Positions 10,623-23,930 are shown, counted from the first letter of the stretch. The stretch is 64,000 bases of DNA from Dioscorea cayenensis subsp. rotundata (GCF_009730915.1 NC_052475.1:28147016-28211015); one strand, 5' to 3'. Numbers and translations: made by a program. Notes: generated by a model from the letters alone, not told the origin.

Positions 10623-13600
10623 ATGGCGGCTTGGTTTCTCTGGTTTTTGTTGGTTTTGCAGCCGTTCTCTAGCGTTTATGCTAATACGGAAGGTATTATT
10701 TATTTTTTTACTGCTTTTTTTGTTGTTGTTTTTCTGTGGTTTTAGCTTATTTTTTGGTTGTGTGTGTAAAATGATTGATAGAGAGTTTGTTTTTGGAATT
10801 ATGGATGGGGATTTGGTTGACGTATGTCATGATGTGGTTGTTTTGGTGGTAAAGATGAAGTTTTGATCTTTAAATTCTTTGTTTGATGTTCACGAGAAGC
10901 AATGAATGATTTGTTTTTATTCATCTTAGTTGGATGAGATCGTTGACTCCATACTTCTTGTTTGGAGTACTTCCTGCAGAACTTAGGTCCCTAAATGGTT
11001 CTTTGACCCACGAATATGATTAAATGGGAGAATAGTTATGGAAATTAATGATCTGATGTTTATTTTTGGTTGATTGGTTGTTTCTGGAAGTCAAGGGCTA
11101 TCTTGCTATATAGTCTGATTTTCTTGAATTAGAAATCTGTTAACCAAATATCTATATTTTCTTTGATGGAATCATGACCTTTTTGTTATAGTCCTAGTTT
11201 CTTAGTAGCCTAAAAGTGTTGATTTACAGACCTGGTTCTGGCCTCAAAAATATGAGCTTCCTTTTCTTTGGAATTTTTATTTTGGTTATGCGCCATTTCT
11301 GCAGCAAATCTAGTTATTGATTTCACGCTTGTTACTTATTGATAAGTCGCTTTGGTTAAGTAAAGCCGAGCCTTAAGCTCTCGATCATATGGCCCTCCTC
11401 ACATGCCAACTAGGTTGGTTTCCATCATCAACATACTATTGTGGTGTATTTGTAACTGCTGGTTTGTACCCAATTGGCTTGTTTTCCAAATTGTTTGTTA
11501 TTTTCCTGTGCTTCTATTGTTTTTGCGCAATAATTACCTAACAATCTGCTGCACTTCCTATGACTTATCATGTTCTTTCCGATATACACAGGTGATGCAT
11601 TGCATAGTTTACGAACCAGCTTAAATGACCCTAACAATGTGCTGCAGAGCTGGGATCCTACCCTTGTCAATCCATGCACTTGGTTCCATGTTACATGTAA
11701 TAATGACAATAGTGTTATTAGAGTGTAAGTGAATGCATATCTCTGTGTGCAGTGTACTATTATTTGACTTTCTTGGCATTGCATAATGTTATTGATAATT
11801 TGATATGAAATTTGCTTTACTTTCTTCTTCCTCAGTGATCTTGGAAACGCAGCACTCTCTGGTACATTAGTTCCTCAACTTGGTCAGCTGAAAAATTTGC
11901 AATACCTGTAAGTCAGTGATCTAGTGGTAATTCTAGTTTCTTGGGTTTCATTGTTTCAAATTATGATGTGGAGTCTCTGCTTATGGACTTATCTTTTTAT
12001 CATTATGAAATGTAAGTAAAATCCTAGAAAAAGCTTAATTAGTAAATGGTTCTTAAAAATGCCACTTCAGTCTACTTTCATTGAATTATATGAAAGAAAG
12101 TAAATCTGAAATCAAAAAAATGGTTTGTTTTGGGAAGCATGGTAAACATTTTACTATATACGGTAATCAGCTTATGGATAAGCAGGCTCTTCAAATTTTA
12201 ATATTATCTTGTTGCTTTATATTTATGCCAATAACCATTGATAGAACTTGTAATTTGCTGTGTACCGCTTTTTTTTTCCATTCTAGTAAATTAGTTGCAG
12301 AGTTAATAAAAGCTATTTATCTTGTGACAGTGAACTTTACAGCAACAATATAAGTGGAACTATTCCCAGCGACCTTGGAAATTTAACAAATCTGGTCAGT
12401 TTGGATCTCTACTTAAACAACTTCACTGGTGGAATCCCCGACACACTGGGAAAGCTCACAAAATTGCGATTCCTGTATGCATCCTTGCTTCCTTGTTTAT
12501 ATGTGTCAATCTTTCATATTTATAGTTTTGCCTTCTAGTACCAGTCCTGACTCCTGCCTGAGGATATTGTTCAGGTTGCAGGTATATTTGATGTTTTATA
12601 TTCACAATTTTCAGTATATTTCTTACTTTAGAAGTAAGTCAATTAGGTGTCATTTTCTCTGGAGCATGAGCTCCTCACTTGGTTGTGCACTTGCTTGTGC
12701 ACTTGCTTGTGCACTTGCTTGGTATATTTAGACGCATGTCATCCTGACATGTCTCGACTGTTTATGTGCTGGTTCTTCTGTTTCTATGAGCAATTGTATT
12801 CTTTTGGGGTCATCTGATGTGTTTGTTCCTGATCTCAATTATCACCTATTGTGTTTTTGTCAATTTCTAGAATTTTTTTTGGCATATGGCTAAATTTTTC
12901 TTTTTGAAATTTCTGTGGAAGGATAGTCGGCTCAACAACAATACTTTATCTGGTCAAATTCCTCAATCATTAACTGGTATCCAAGAACTCCAAGTTCTGT
13001 AAGTTAGTTTTCTTTCACCATTTTGCGTGTCTATTACATATATCTGGTATGTTACGATTTGGTCTTTGATGCATCATACTTAATCCATTTTAGGGATCTG
13101 TCAAACAACAATCTATCTGGACCAGTTCCATCCACTGGATCCTTCTCTCTTTTCACTCCTATCAGGTGTTCTGTATATGCATTGCTCAAATTTCTGTCAC
13201 TTGGATTTGCATGTTAATGCTGATCATGTTACTCAACGCTGTAGTTTTCAGAACAACCCACTTTTATGTGGTCCTGGGACATCAAAACCTTGTCCGGGTG
13301 CTCCTCCATTCTCTCCTCCACCTCCATTTGTTCCACCTTCGCCGCCCTCATCTGCAGGTGATGTTTCTTGCAATTTTGCAACTTAACCCTACAGTTTAGG
13401 CAGCATTTGTGAGATTTTTTTTTTTTAATATTTGTGCCTAATAATTACACTATGAAATTGTGTATTGTTTTAAGTTTTCTTTTTCCCCAATCTCAAAATG
13501 AGAAAGAGTGTTCTGCAACCTTGTTATTTATAATGTCTTTACCTATGAAGTCATTGAAAGGATGATTGTAGTGTTTGCTGACTTCGTTTTGATTGCATAG

Positions 13601-15802
13601 AAGCTTTTAAATGTTATTGCCTTTTTCTTTGTGAAGTGCAATGGTATTTCTGGATTCTTCTGATCTCTGGTCTTATCCTCACATTTAGTTGGCTTGATGT
13701 GATTATAAGACGTAATGACAAATTTTGATTAGAAGCAAGTTGTTGCAATTTCTTCCACTGTACTTCGAGATGCATCCTTGAATCTGAATGTCTAGTGCTT
13801 CATAGTTTACTTCTGCAATTGGGTAGACATTTGGAATACTAATTTGGAAAGGGACTATATGCTTGCCGGTTCTCTTCTGACAGGAAGTAGTGCCTCTAGT
13901 ACTGGAGCAATTGCTGGAGGAGTTGCTGCAGGTGCTGCTTTGCTGTTTGCTGCCCCTGCCATTGGATTTGCATGGTGGCGTCGTCGTAAACCGCAAGAAT
14001 ATTTCTATGATGTGCCTGGTTAGTGGCAACTTTATACATCACAGAATATATTCATAGGATAATGTTGTTGAATGTTCAAGTTTTCCTGCACAGCTGAAGA
14101 GGATCCAGAAGTTCATTTGGGCCAGCTTAAAAGATTTTCTCTGCGAGAACTACAAGTTGCAACTGATAGTTTCAGCAATAAGAATATTTTGGGCAGAGGT
14201 GGGTTTGGAAAGGTATACAAAGGACGACTTGCAGATGGTTCACTAGTGGCAGTAAAGAGACTCAAAGAAGAACGCACGCCTGGAGGGGAGCTTCAATTTC
14301 AGACAGAAGTTGAGATGATTAGTATGGCTGTACATCGGAATCTGCTTCGGCTCCGTGGATTTTGCATGACATCAACAGAAAGATTACTTGTTTATCCGTT
14401 TATGTCAAATGGAAGTGTTGCATCATGCTTAAGAGGTACATGACAGCCTATCATGATTGCCTTCCTGAATTTTGGCATATCCTGTTGGCTATGTAATCAA
14501 ATATACGTCTAATGCCTAATGCTTCTATTTCACCCTGCTTTCTATGTTCAAGGCTCATCTAATTGTTTGCTTATTTGTAGAGAGAACACCATCTCAACCT
14601 CCTCTCGATTGGCCAACCAGGAGACGAATTGCACTTGGATCTGCAAGAGGGCTGTCCTACTTGCATGATCATTGTGATCCAAAGATCATACATCGTGATG
14701 TCAAAGCTGCAAATATTTTATTGGATGAAGAGTTTGAGGCAGTCGTGGGGGATTTTGGTTTGGCCAAACTAATGGATTACAAGGATACCCATGTGACAAC
14801 TGCTGTACGTGGAACTATTGGACACATTGCTCCAGAGTACTTGTCAACAGGAAAATCTTCTGAAAAGACCGATGTCTTTGGGTATGGAATAATGCTCTTG
14901 GAGCTCATTACAGGACAAAGAGCATTTGATCTCGCCCGGCTTGCCAATGATGATGATGTCATGTTGCTCGACTGGGTAAGAACTCATCTCTTGTAATTGT
15001 TGCATCATGATTGACCAATAATTGGCTAAAGTTAGTTTATCGGTCTCATTTTCCCACTGCATTTGTACCTCTGTATTATCATTTGTTATGTTTTAGTGAA
15101 CCGATGCTATTGAGCCAATAGTGGATATGATGATCCACTTGTCAGTTAGGGAGTATTATTGAAACTACTGATAGATCATGTTTGTAGCATCTAAGGGCTC
15201 TGAAAGTTGGAAAGCTAACTGTTCAATGTCAGCAGCTGCACAACTTATTACTACCAGGCGATTGCACAAATTTTTAAGACCTGGATAGCTTATCTTTGTT
15301 CTTGAATTTGATTTGCTATTTGGCTGAAATTTTGATCGCTAATCTTACTAGAATTTTAGGTTAACACTGTTTTCACGTCAGGCCTATTTTATATATAAAT
15401 TGCAGTATAAGGGAAACCTAAAACTTTGATAAGTATACTAATACTTTGACAAATATGAATTGATTTTGACATAAGTAGCATATTTTTCAGGTGAAAGGGC
15501 TTTTGAAAGAGAAAAAGCTAGAGCAGTTGGTTGATCCAGATCTGCAGAACAGCTATGTGGAGGCAGAGGTGGAGTCACTCATCCAAGTTGCTCTTCTCTG
15601 CACACAGGGATCCCCTATGGACAGGCCCAAGATGTCAGAGGTGGTGAGAATGCTGGAAGGTGATGGCCTTGCAGAGAGATGGGAGGAATGGCAAAAGGTG
15701 GAAGTGGTGCAACAAGAGTTGGAGTTGGGTCATCCCAACTCTGAATGGATTCTTGATTCAACTGAGAACCTTCGCGCAGTTGAGCTATCTGGTCCGAGGT
15801 GA
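10623..15802 (+). CDS. SERK: SERK/BAK1-type LRR receptor kinase (somatic embryogenesis receptor-like kinase)
   Basis: Eleven exons: 10623-10692, 11592-11724, 11836-11907, 12331-12474, 12927-12998, 13094-13165, 13245-13357, 13884-14018, 14094-14435, 14581-14975, 15491-15802; all introns are GT-AG and phases join without a stop, giving 619 residues (family about 615-630). Exon sizes 133/72/144/72/72 are the SERK signature. Order: signal peptide (1-22), leucine-zipper-like segment and CTWFHVTC cap, five LRRs (to about 187), the proline-rich SPP domain that defines SERKs (about 198-225), one membrane helix (about 234-257) followed by RRRK, then a kinase. The kinase keeps the glycine loop GRGGFG (304-309), lysine 325, HRD (422-424) and DFG (442-444), so it is an active RD kinase. 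SERKs are plasma-membrane co-receptors for brassinosteroid, peptide-hormone and immune LRR receptors. The C-terminus ends VELSGPR, as in SERK1/2. Which SERK paralogue this is cannot be decided here. Confidence 0.96.
12678..12723 (+). repeat. 12-bp tandem repeat in SERK intron 4
   Basis: The unit GTGCACTTGCTT is present about three and a half times in succession, within the intron between the 144-bp and 72-bp LRR exons. No splice signal is affected. Confidence 0.85.
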
Positions 15803-18800
15803 CCTTGTTAGAAAGTTAGGAAAAAGGAAGATTAGTAACAACCTCATTTTGGCCTTCCCTGAATCTTTTATAATCTGATAGTGTATCTAAGTAACTCACA
15901 TTTATGTATATGAACATCCGGTGTTTTTCTGTATCATCTGCAGCAATTTGTTGATGATACATTATATTCTCCTTTTGTTTATTCTCTAATGAGCTTGTGG
16001 TGTAGCAGCTCTTCTCTTGCCAGGGCTAAATTATGAGGATTGGACAAGACAAGATATTCTGAAGAAAAGAGTTGATTTCAAGTACTAACTGACAAGGTTG
16101 CTCATATCTTATAATCAGTTGTCCCATGTATTCTTTTAGTTAATTAATAATCAGTTTTGCAGAGAAGCTGTAGTTTTTTGTTAGAAGACCATGATGAACA
16201 CTTGGTTGAGGTAAAAGTGGCAAAGAGGTAATTTAGTCAGCGGCGTTGTATTATTATCTTATGGCAGATAATCAGGGTGGATAATGAAAATGGCTGCCTT
16301 GTCATTTTCATACAAACCTTTGCCTCTAAGACATGCTGACAGTTGTAATGCTATTGTTTCCAGGACTTAGGTGATGTGTGCATTTTACTAGCTTGAGAAT
16401 TATATGTGATGATGATATTTATATGATCGTGTATTATGCACAAATATTTTCAAAAGTTAAAAAGGACATGATTTGCTGCTATTTTTTTTTTTTTTTTTCA
16501 TTTTCTTTCATCACAGGTACTTGCAAGAGTGATGGTATATTGATCAAGAATGAAGCCATACCTCATAAATGAAGTGTTGAAGGGGGAGCAGCTACATCAT
16601 GAGTCCTTGTTTCAGCAAAAGCTGGTGAGTGAAAGCAGCATTCCACCATGATTGATTTTTCTGCATTCCTTATAAAACAATCTGTTGGTTAGCTTTTACA
16701 ACCACATCACATGCCATCCTTACATGTCTCTACTAATTTTGTCTGTGGACACAATAGGGCCCTCAACACACGTATGTTCTTTTTTCTCAATGGGTCCCAT
16801 ATGATGTGGACAATACATGTATTGCAGGTCATGTAAAGTTAGGTCAAATTCAGTTTAAGCTCCTCCTCCTTCACATGAGCCCACAAGCACATGTGGCTCA
16901 CTTTTTTAATTGGCCTCTGAATTGCATGTGAATATGCACATGGAAGTGAAATAGCACTTTATGATCTGAAGGAAATGTCTTAAATCTGGAAACCATGCTC
17001 TTATTTTCTTTAGGTTTAGCCTTGTATAGTCCTTCCCATTTTGCAATTCTATAGGCCTTTTTAAAGCAAATGTAGTCCGTTGTTCTAGGGTTTTAGTCAA
17101 AAAAGGTTTTACTTTTGGCCTCATACCTAATCCCCTCTGCCAATTAGTCCACTTTTCTTTCAGAGGATTGAGAGACCCACAAGTTCTTTGTTCAGTAGGT
17201 TGATCTTCCTTTCTGTTTCTTGGAGACTGAGGGAAACTGCTGCTTTTTTAGTATTTCTTGATTAAGTGTTATGAAAACCTCATCCTCTGCCAAGAAATCA
17301 ATTTGTTTCTCACCATAAACAGCTGTTCTTTGCACATTTAGTTATATTAGCTATTGTTTGTAGCTTCACTAAGGTACTGGGAATTACTAGACCTAGAAAA
17401 GCAGATGGGAAATTCACTGCTCATAATGTGTTTTTTCTTGCCCCTGAATCTGTGTTTCTCTGTTTGAGATGCTGTCTTTCTTGATTATGTATTTTATCAA
17501 CTATCTTTTCTCGAGAGAATAAATGTTAAGCATTAGATACATAATTACATACATGGATTTCGTCGAGAAATTGCCATTTTGGTCAATTTTATACTTTTTA
17601 TATCACAGCAGGTCCAGATCATGTAGACAAGCTATTTCAGTTTTTTACGTGATTTTTCCATTTTTTGTTTTTTAAAAGAAAGGTTTTGTTGAGTACACAT
17701 GTTGCCCAACTTGTTTCACTTGTTTGAGTATTCATCAGATATGTAATGCGATCATGCATTTCTGTGTTTTTTTTTTTCTTTCTTTGTGGTTTTGATATAT
17801 ATATATATATATATATATTATGCATTGCTGTTTTTATTTGAGGGGGGCCCACAAAAATTTCATTCTAAATCTTTTAATTATTGAAAATCAAATTTAAAAT
17901 TTCTTGAATCCGTTCATTATTTCATGTTGAAAACATTAACAGTTATGCTTTTAAACTTTAATTATTCGCTAGTTGACCTCCAAAATCTGTCGGTCAAAGT
18001 TATACTTGTTACCATCATTTGAACAACCTGGTGAAGGCCCTATTTAATACTTTCTTTTTAGTAATCGTTTTCACATTTATGATAATTTTTTTCATTAAAA
18101 CTGTGTAATAATGAAAATATTTGAATTTAATTTTGGAAAAAAAAAAAAGAAAAACTTGAAATAAGCCATAACTCACAAAAACGTCCCAAAATATTTAATG
18201 GGCATGCTTTGCCCCTTGCTTTTATTAGCTGAAAAAAATCATAGTGAGGAAAAATCCCATCAAATCCGGTTATGCTAAAGGCCAATTCATTCCCTCATTA
18301 CTCCTCCGAATGAAAGTTGGTAAGCAGCCGATGCTTAAATTGCCCCACATTAAATAAAGATGGTGGAAGGTTTGCCTACGTATACACTCGCAAATTTAAA
18401 ATTTACACATATCATTTATACGAGTCAAATTAAATGTTAATTAACTTTCAATGGATGGAAAACATATTTAATGTTGTTGTTTATATATGCACTTTTAACA
18501 TAACTTTTTCCAAATTTTTTATATGAATTATTTATTTTTCCATCTTCAAATTACTCCATTATTATATTTCTCCTAACTTTCTGTTCCACCGCCACTGGAG
18601 TAATATTTGGTTTCTTGTTGTACCTCCCTTTCTTCTTTCATGTAGTTTATATAGATATGATTTATTATTTTTTTTTTAAACTGTTATACAAAATTTAAAT
18701 AAAGCAAAATATAAATTCTGAAATACTAATTCTAATTGGTTTTGGCTTGTGGTTCTCACCCCTCACTAGTTGTATAATTCTCTTTCCCTTTTTTTTTAAT

Positions 18801-19260
18801 TGTCATATTTTAACACTTTTTAACGTCTTTTTTTTTATTTGTTATATTAGAATTTTTGTGTAATATTAAATAATGAAATCATAATTAATTAAATAATAAT
18901 TTTTATATATATAAAATATAGATAATTAATTATTTATAATTAATTTTTTTAATCAGTGTAAATTTACTAAAGTTGACAATATATATAAATTATTTAGTAT
19001 AATGATTAAAATAGAATTACAGTTATGCTCCAACTACAAAAATAAAATAAAAGAAAAGGTGAAAATGAGAAAGCAATCACTGAAGGCTAGGCTGAGGCCA
19101 ACAAGCCAGCAGGGCCCATCCCACGCCTCATGTGCTCCTCTCCCCTCTGTATCCCTCTTTGCTCCCCCCAAATTCCACACCTTCTCCCTCTCTCACCCGT
19201 CCCTTTCCAGTCTGTACCTCTTCTTCTTCTTCCCCCATTCCCCATTTCTCTAGTGAGTAG
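15803..19260. other. SERK 3' region and intergenic DNA up to the next receptor gene
   Basis: The first few hundred bases are likely SERK 3' UTR (AT-rich, T-rich runs). A stretch at 16517-16624 has the look of a spliced exon (pyrimidine tract plus CAG before it, GTGAGT after it) but has no long frame. An AT dinucleotide run lies near 17797-17820. No other gene was recognised. Confidence 0.55.
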
Positions 19261-19360
19261 TGACAGAAAAGAGAGAGTGTGTGTGAGTGTGTGAGTGTGT
19301 GAGTGACACACTAACACTAATAACACTAATAACAAGAACTAGAGAGATAAACCAGACCCA

Positions 19361-19381
19361 ATGCCTCCACTCCTCCATTGA
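19361..19381 (+). promoter_or_regulatory. Upstream ORF of six codons before the SIRK1-like start
   Basis: ATGCCTCCACTCCTCCATTGA encodes MPPLLH and stops 59 bases before the main start codon at 19441, in a different frame. If transcription starts upstream of it, as the CT/GT-rich leader at 19200-19330 suggests, it would be the first AUG met by scanning ribosomes and could lower translation of the receptor. The ORF is seen directly; its use is inference. Confidence 0.5.
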
Positions 19382-19440
19382 CAAACAGAAACAGAAACAG
19401 AGAAAGAGAAAGTCAGAAAACCAAACCCAAACCTAAGCTC

Positions 19441-22400
19441 ATGATGTCTCTTTCTCTCCTCTCTCTTCTCCTACTACTCCTTCTCTCCATCTCCTCCTCC
19501 TCCTCCCAACCCGCCGACGAGCTCCGTTCCCTTCTCGAGTTCAAGAAGGGCATCCACTCCGACCCTTCTGGACTCCTCTCCTCCTGGACCGCACCTGCCT
19601 CCCCATCCGCCGCCGCTGGCTCCACCCCTGGCTCCTGCCCCGCCGCCTTCCACGGCGTCTCCTGCTCCCCCTCCGGCTCTGTCCTCTCCATCTCCCTCCC
19701 CTCCCTCAACCTCTCTGGCGAACTCCACTTCGCCACTCTCCTCCCACTCCGCTCCCTCTTCTCCCTCTCCCTCCCCTCCAACTCCCTCTCTGGTCGCCTG
19801 CCTCCTTCCCTCTTCTCCCTTCCATCTCTCCAACACCTCGATCTCTCATCCAACCTCTTCTACGGTCCCATCCCTTCCCGCCTTTCTCAACTTGCCTCTC
19901 TCTCCCACCTCAACCTCTCCCACAACAACCTCTCTGGCGGCTTCCCCTCCTCCCTCCGCAACCTTCCCCAACTCCAAACTCTCGATCTCCGATCCAATAG
20001 CCTCTCGGGTGACATCAGCGTTCTTATCTCCGAGCTCCGCTCCGCCCGGCATTTGGATCTGAGTAACAATCGCTTCTCCGGCAGCCTCGACGTCGATTCC
20101 CGGAATCTTTCAGGGCTTGTTGATGGGGTTAATTATGTGAACATCAGTGGGAATGAGCTCAATGGCGGTTTCTTTTCCAAGGATTCCATGAAATTGTTTC
20201 GGAATCTGGAGGTTTTGGATTTAGGGTTTAATAAGCTCAACGGAGAGTTGCCGGAGATGGATTCGTTGCCAAAGTTGAGGGTTTTGAGGGCTGGGAACAA
20301 TCAGCTGTTTGGATCCCTGCCGGAGGGGCTGTTTGAGACTGGTGTGCCACTGGAGGAGCTTGATCTCAGTGGGAATGGGTTCACTGGTAACTTCTGGACT
20401 GCCTTTCATGGTTTTATACTCAAATGTCTACTTGGATTTTGACTGGAATTTATGTGGGAAAAATCTAACTTGACGATTACAAGCAAAATCTCTGCCTTTT
20501 TTTTTTTTATAATTAAATTGGTGTCAGTTGTAGACTTTTTGTTCATGAATAGATCATAGATTTAGTTTATTCTCAAAGATGACAGTGGTGTGTGCGTGGG
20601 AATGATGATGTTGTATGTCAGTGCTGACTCTCCTGTCTTTTGCTTGATATGCTTTAAAGAGAAAAAGGAGTTTCAGACTGAATTAGATAATGGTATTGGT
20701 TTGGATTTCTGTTGTTAAGCATGATGTATGTATTCACTTAATGAAGACCTATTGTTTGATTAGCAATAAGGATGTTGATGTCTCACATATACATTTTCTT
20801 AATTTATTGCTTGAGCTTTGGCTTATCTGCAAGTGTTTGTCGTATTTCTTTCCACGATGACGTCAATATCTTGTCGCGTTAAGTCCTATCCCTAGCCAAT
20901 CCTTGATCTTTTTTCATCGCTTTGCAGGTTTTATTGCCAATATCAACTCTACAAGTTTGAAGATTTTAAATCTCTCTTCAAACTCCTTATCTGGTTCTTT
21001 GCCGGCCAAGTTTGGGAGCTGCACACTAGTGGACTTGAGTAATAATATGCTGTCTGGTGACCTAAATGTTATGAAGAGTTGGGAAAATGAGTTGGAGGTT
21101 ATTGACTTGAGTTCTAATGCACTATCAGGGAGCTTTCCGAATGATATGCCTCAGTTTGAATCTCTAACAGCCATCAAGATGCGAAATAATTCTTTAGTTG
21201 GCTCACTTCCTACTATATTAGGAAGCTACCCTAAACTATCAGTAGTTGATTTTAGTTTGAATAAGCTCACGGGATCTATTTTGCCGAGCTTTTTCACATT
21301 GAAATCTCTGACCCATTTGAATTTATCAGGAAACTACTTTACTGAAACTCTTCCTCTGCAAAGGCTGCATTCAGCTGAATTGGAAGCTCTGTCATTGTCA
21401 AGTCAACTTGAGATTCTTGATTTATCTGATAACTCGTTATCTGGCATATTGCCACCAGAAGTTGGTAACTTTAAAAGACTTAAGTTTCTCAATCTTGGAA
21501 AGAATGCCTTGTCTGGAGGACTGCCTGTTGAAATAAATAAGCTTACTGGGTTGGAATACCTTGATCTATCCAACAATCATTTCAATGGTGAGATACCTAA
21601 TGTGGTGCTTCCAAGCCTAAAGGTACTTAATATGTCCTTAAACAATCTACAAGGCCCTGTTCCTGAGAACTTGAGGAGGTTTCCTAGTACCTCATTTCGT
21701 CCTGGAAATGTTTTGCTAGTCTTTGCAGATGGTACTACTGGAGGAGATGACAACTCTGGACTTCCAGAAGGAGGGGCTCAGCATCATGGTGTGAAACTCC
21801 GTGTTCGCATAGCGTTGATATTTGGTTCTATTGGTATTGTTCTGTTGATTATCTTTGTGTTTATGGCATTCTTTATGACAAGGACTGAGGTTTGTGGACG
21901 AAAAGGATTTAGGGTCCAAATACCCGGAAGAGAAGTAAATCTTGGGAGATTCAATCGCCCAAACATGTTCAAGTCGTCAAAAGATGATGCTGCACCAGTT
22001 TCTATGAGCTTTTCGAATGACCATTTGTTAACTTCAGCTTCTAGATCAATGTCTGCACAGAAAGAGTTGTTAACTGAGACTGTTGAATATGGTTTTTCTG
22101 ATTCAAGGGATGGTTGTTCAGAACCTGTGAAGCTTGACTCACAAGAACTTGGTCCTTCAACTACTGAAAGGAGTTCTTTCCCAGGTGTGATGATGCCTTC
22201 TCCTCATTTTGTTGATCCAAGGATGTCTGAGCAACCTGTGATGCTGGAAGTTTATTCACCAGATCGATTGGCTGGAGAACTGTTTTTCTTGGATGGTTCT
22301 TCCATATTTACTGCTGAGGAATTGTCTCGTGCCCCTGCTGAAGTTCTTGGCAGAAGTAGTCATGGGACCTCATATAAAGCAACATTGGATAGTGGTCAGT

Positions 22401-23536
22401 TGTTGAGTGTGAAGTGGTTGCGAGTTGGCCTGTTCAAACATAAGAAAGAGTTTGCGAAGGAAGCTAGGAAGATCGGGGCCATTAGGCATCCAAACATCAT
22501 CTCCTGGAGAGCCTATTATTGGGGTCCTAGGGAGCAAGAACGCTTGATTATAGCTGATTTCATCTATGGAGATAGTTTGGCACTTTATCTTCATGGTAAG
22601 GCTTTGTTATTAAGTTTTTAATTTGCTCTAATTTACTACAGTTTCTGGATAAGTTACATGTTATATGGTCTTCCTTTTGCGTTAGAATGCTGCTTCTGTG
22701 GTATCTAGAGCTAGCATTTGATGTTTTAATTTCTGCAAAGGTGAATTATGAAATTAGGATGCTCATAAATAGGAAGCTTAACTTATTCCATTGGAATAGT
22801 TTAAATGGCATTCATACAAAATAAATTAATACCATTTTTCAACACCATGTGTGATGCTACAAAAACCCAGTCAACAAGGAAAATCTTAATTTTATCCTTT
22901 CCTACATTGAGGACAAAATTGTTTGTCTGGATGATGATGATAATATCCTTTGCAGAATCAACACCTAGAAGATACTCGATGCTTTCTGTCAGGCAAAGGC
23001 TAAAGATTGCAATTGACGTCGCCCGATGTTTGTATTACCTTCATTTTGAGAGGAACTTACCTCATGGTAATCTGAAGCCAACAAATATACTCCTGACTGG
23101 GCCCGAGCTAACTGCACGGCTGATGGATTATGGTCTACATCGTCTCATGACACCAAGTGGCACAGCTGAGCAGATACTTAATCTAGGGGCACTTGGGTAC
23201 AGAGCACCAGAGTTAGCAACAACAAACAAACCTTTGCCATCATTTAAAGCCGATGTATATGCATTTGGGGTGATACTCATGGAGATGTTGACCCGAAGAA
23301 GTGCTGGTGATATTATTTCTGGCCAGTCAAGCGCTGTAGACCTTACAGATTGGGTTCGAATGTGTGTCACAGAAGGACGGGGAACAGATTGCTATGATAG
23401 AGACATTGCTGGCTTGGAGGAAGCACCAAGAGTAATGGATGAACTGCTGGCAGTTTCTCTCAAGTGTATCCTTCCTGTAAATGAGAGGCCTAACATCAAA
23501 ACAGTCTTTGAAGATCTCTGCTCCATAACCATGTGA
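19441..23536 (+). CDS. LRR receptor-like protein with pseudokinase domain (SIRK1/At5g10020-like)
   Basis: Three exons, 19441-20386, 20928-22595 and 22956-23536, join in frame to 1064 residues. The start is the first in-frame ATG (a second follows at once); a signal peptide rich in Leu/Ser ends near residue 25. An N-terminal LRRNT (ELRSLLEFKKGIHSDPSG) leads into about 20 LRRs, a membrane helix near residues 611-635, a Ser-rich juxtamembrane segment (SFSNDHLLTSASRS) and a kinase-like domain. The segment YSPDRLAGELFFLD plus ELSRAPAEVLGRSSHGT matches Arabidopsis At5g10020 (SIRK1) and its relative GHR1 from memory. The kinase is degenerate: the catalytic HRD is HGN (908-910) and DFG is DYG (929-931), so it should signal by scaffolding or through a co-receptor, not by catalysis; this is a family trait and not damage. 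At5g10020 acts at the plasma membrane in sucrose/osmotic control of aquaporins. Exon 1 is extremely GC-rich. Confidence 0.93.
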
Positions 23537-23930
23537 AATTTTTTTGTACATGTGATTGGAATCATAATTTCTCAATATTTTTTCTTCTTTTGTGTTGTCA
23601 AGCCTTTCTTAAATTTCAATTAAGGCTTGTTTTTACATTTAGTGTAAGAGATTGATCCATTGATTGATTGATATCATTTGTGATTGTGTTTTGTTCTGAG
23701 AAGAATGTAGCTCTTCTAACTATTTCTATTTTGGCTGTTAGATCGTTAGTTGCATTTTAATTTTATGATACATGTTATAATAATTTTGTACTTGCATCAG
23801 AATCCTCTGATACAGGCTGTAAGTGTTTCGTAATTGCTTAAGAATGAAGAACACTTTGTTTTGAATTCAAGCATTAATTGTGAGTATTGTTTTTGGGTTT
23901 AATATAAAATTGAGTTGTTTGGTAACAATA
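23537..23930. other. 3' region of the SIRK1-like gene, up to the tRNA
   Basis: T-rich, with no coding frame; this is likely the 3' UTR and a short spacer. No other feature was seen. Confidence 0.6.

Noticed and set aside
13703-14029. Minus-strand 108-codon frame over SERK exon 8
   Set aside because: It is the shadow of the Ser/Ala/Gly-rich membrane exon; no independent evidence.
19378-19440. Longer N-terminus for the receptor starting at 19378
   Set aside because: Position 19378 is TTG, not ATG; the first in-frame ATG is 19441 and it begins a good signal peptide.
19413-20069. Four minus-strand frames of 60-146 codons opposite receptor exon 1
   Set aside because: The GC-rich, C-ending codons of the sense exon leave the antisense strand without stops; the antisense products are low-complexity Glu/Arg/Gly and no promoter or family feature supports them.
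22956-23536. Loss of HRD and DFG as damage to the receptor kinase
   Set aside because: HGN and DYG-type substitutions are shared by the At5g10020/GHR1 family, so this is an inherited pseudokinase.
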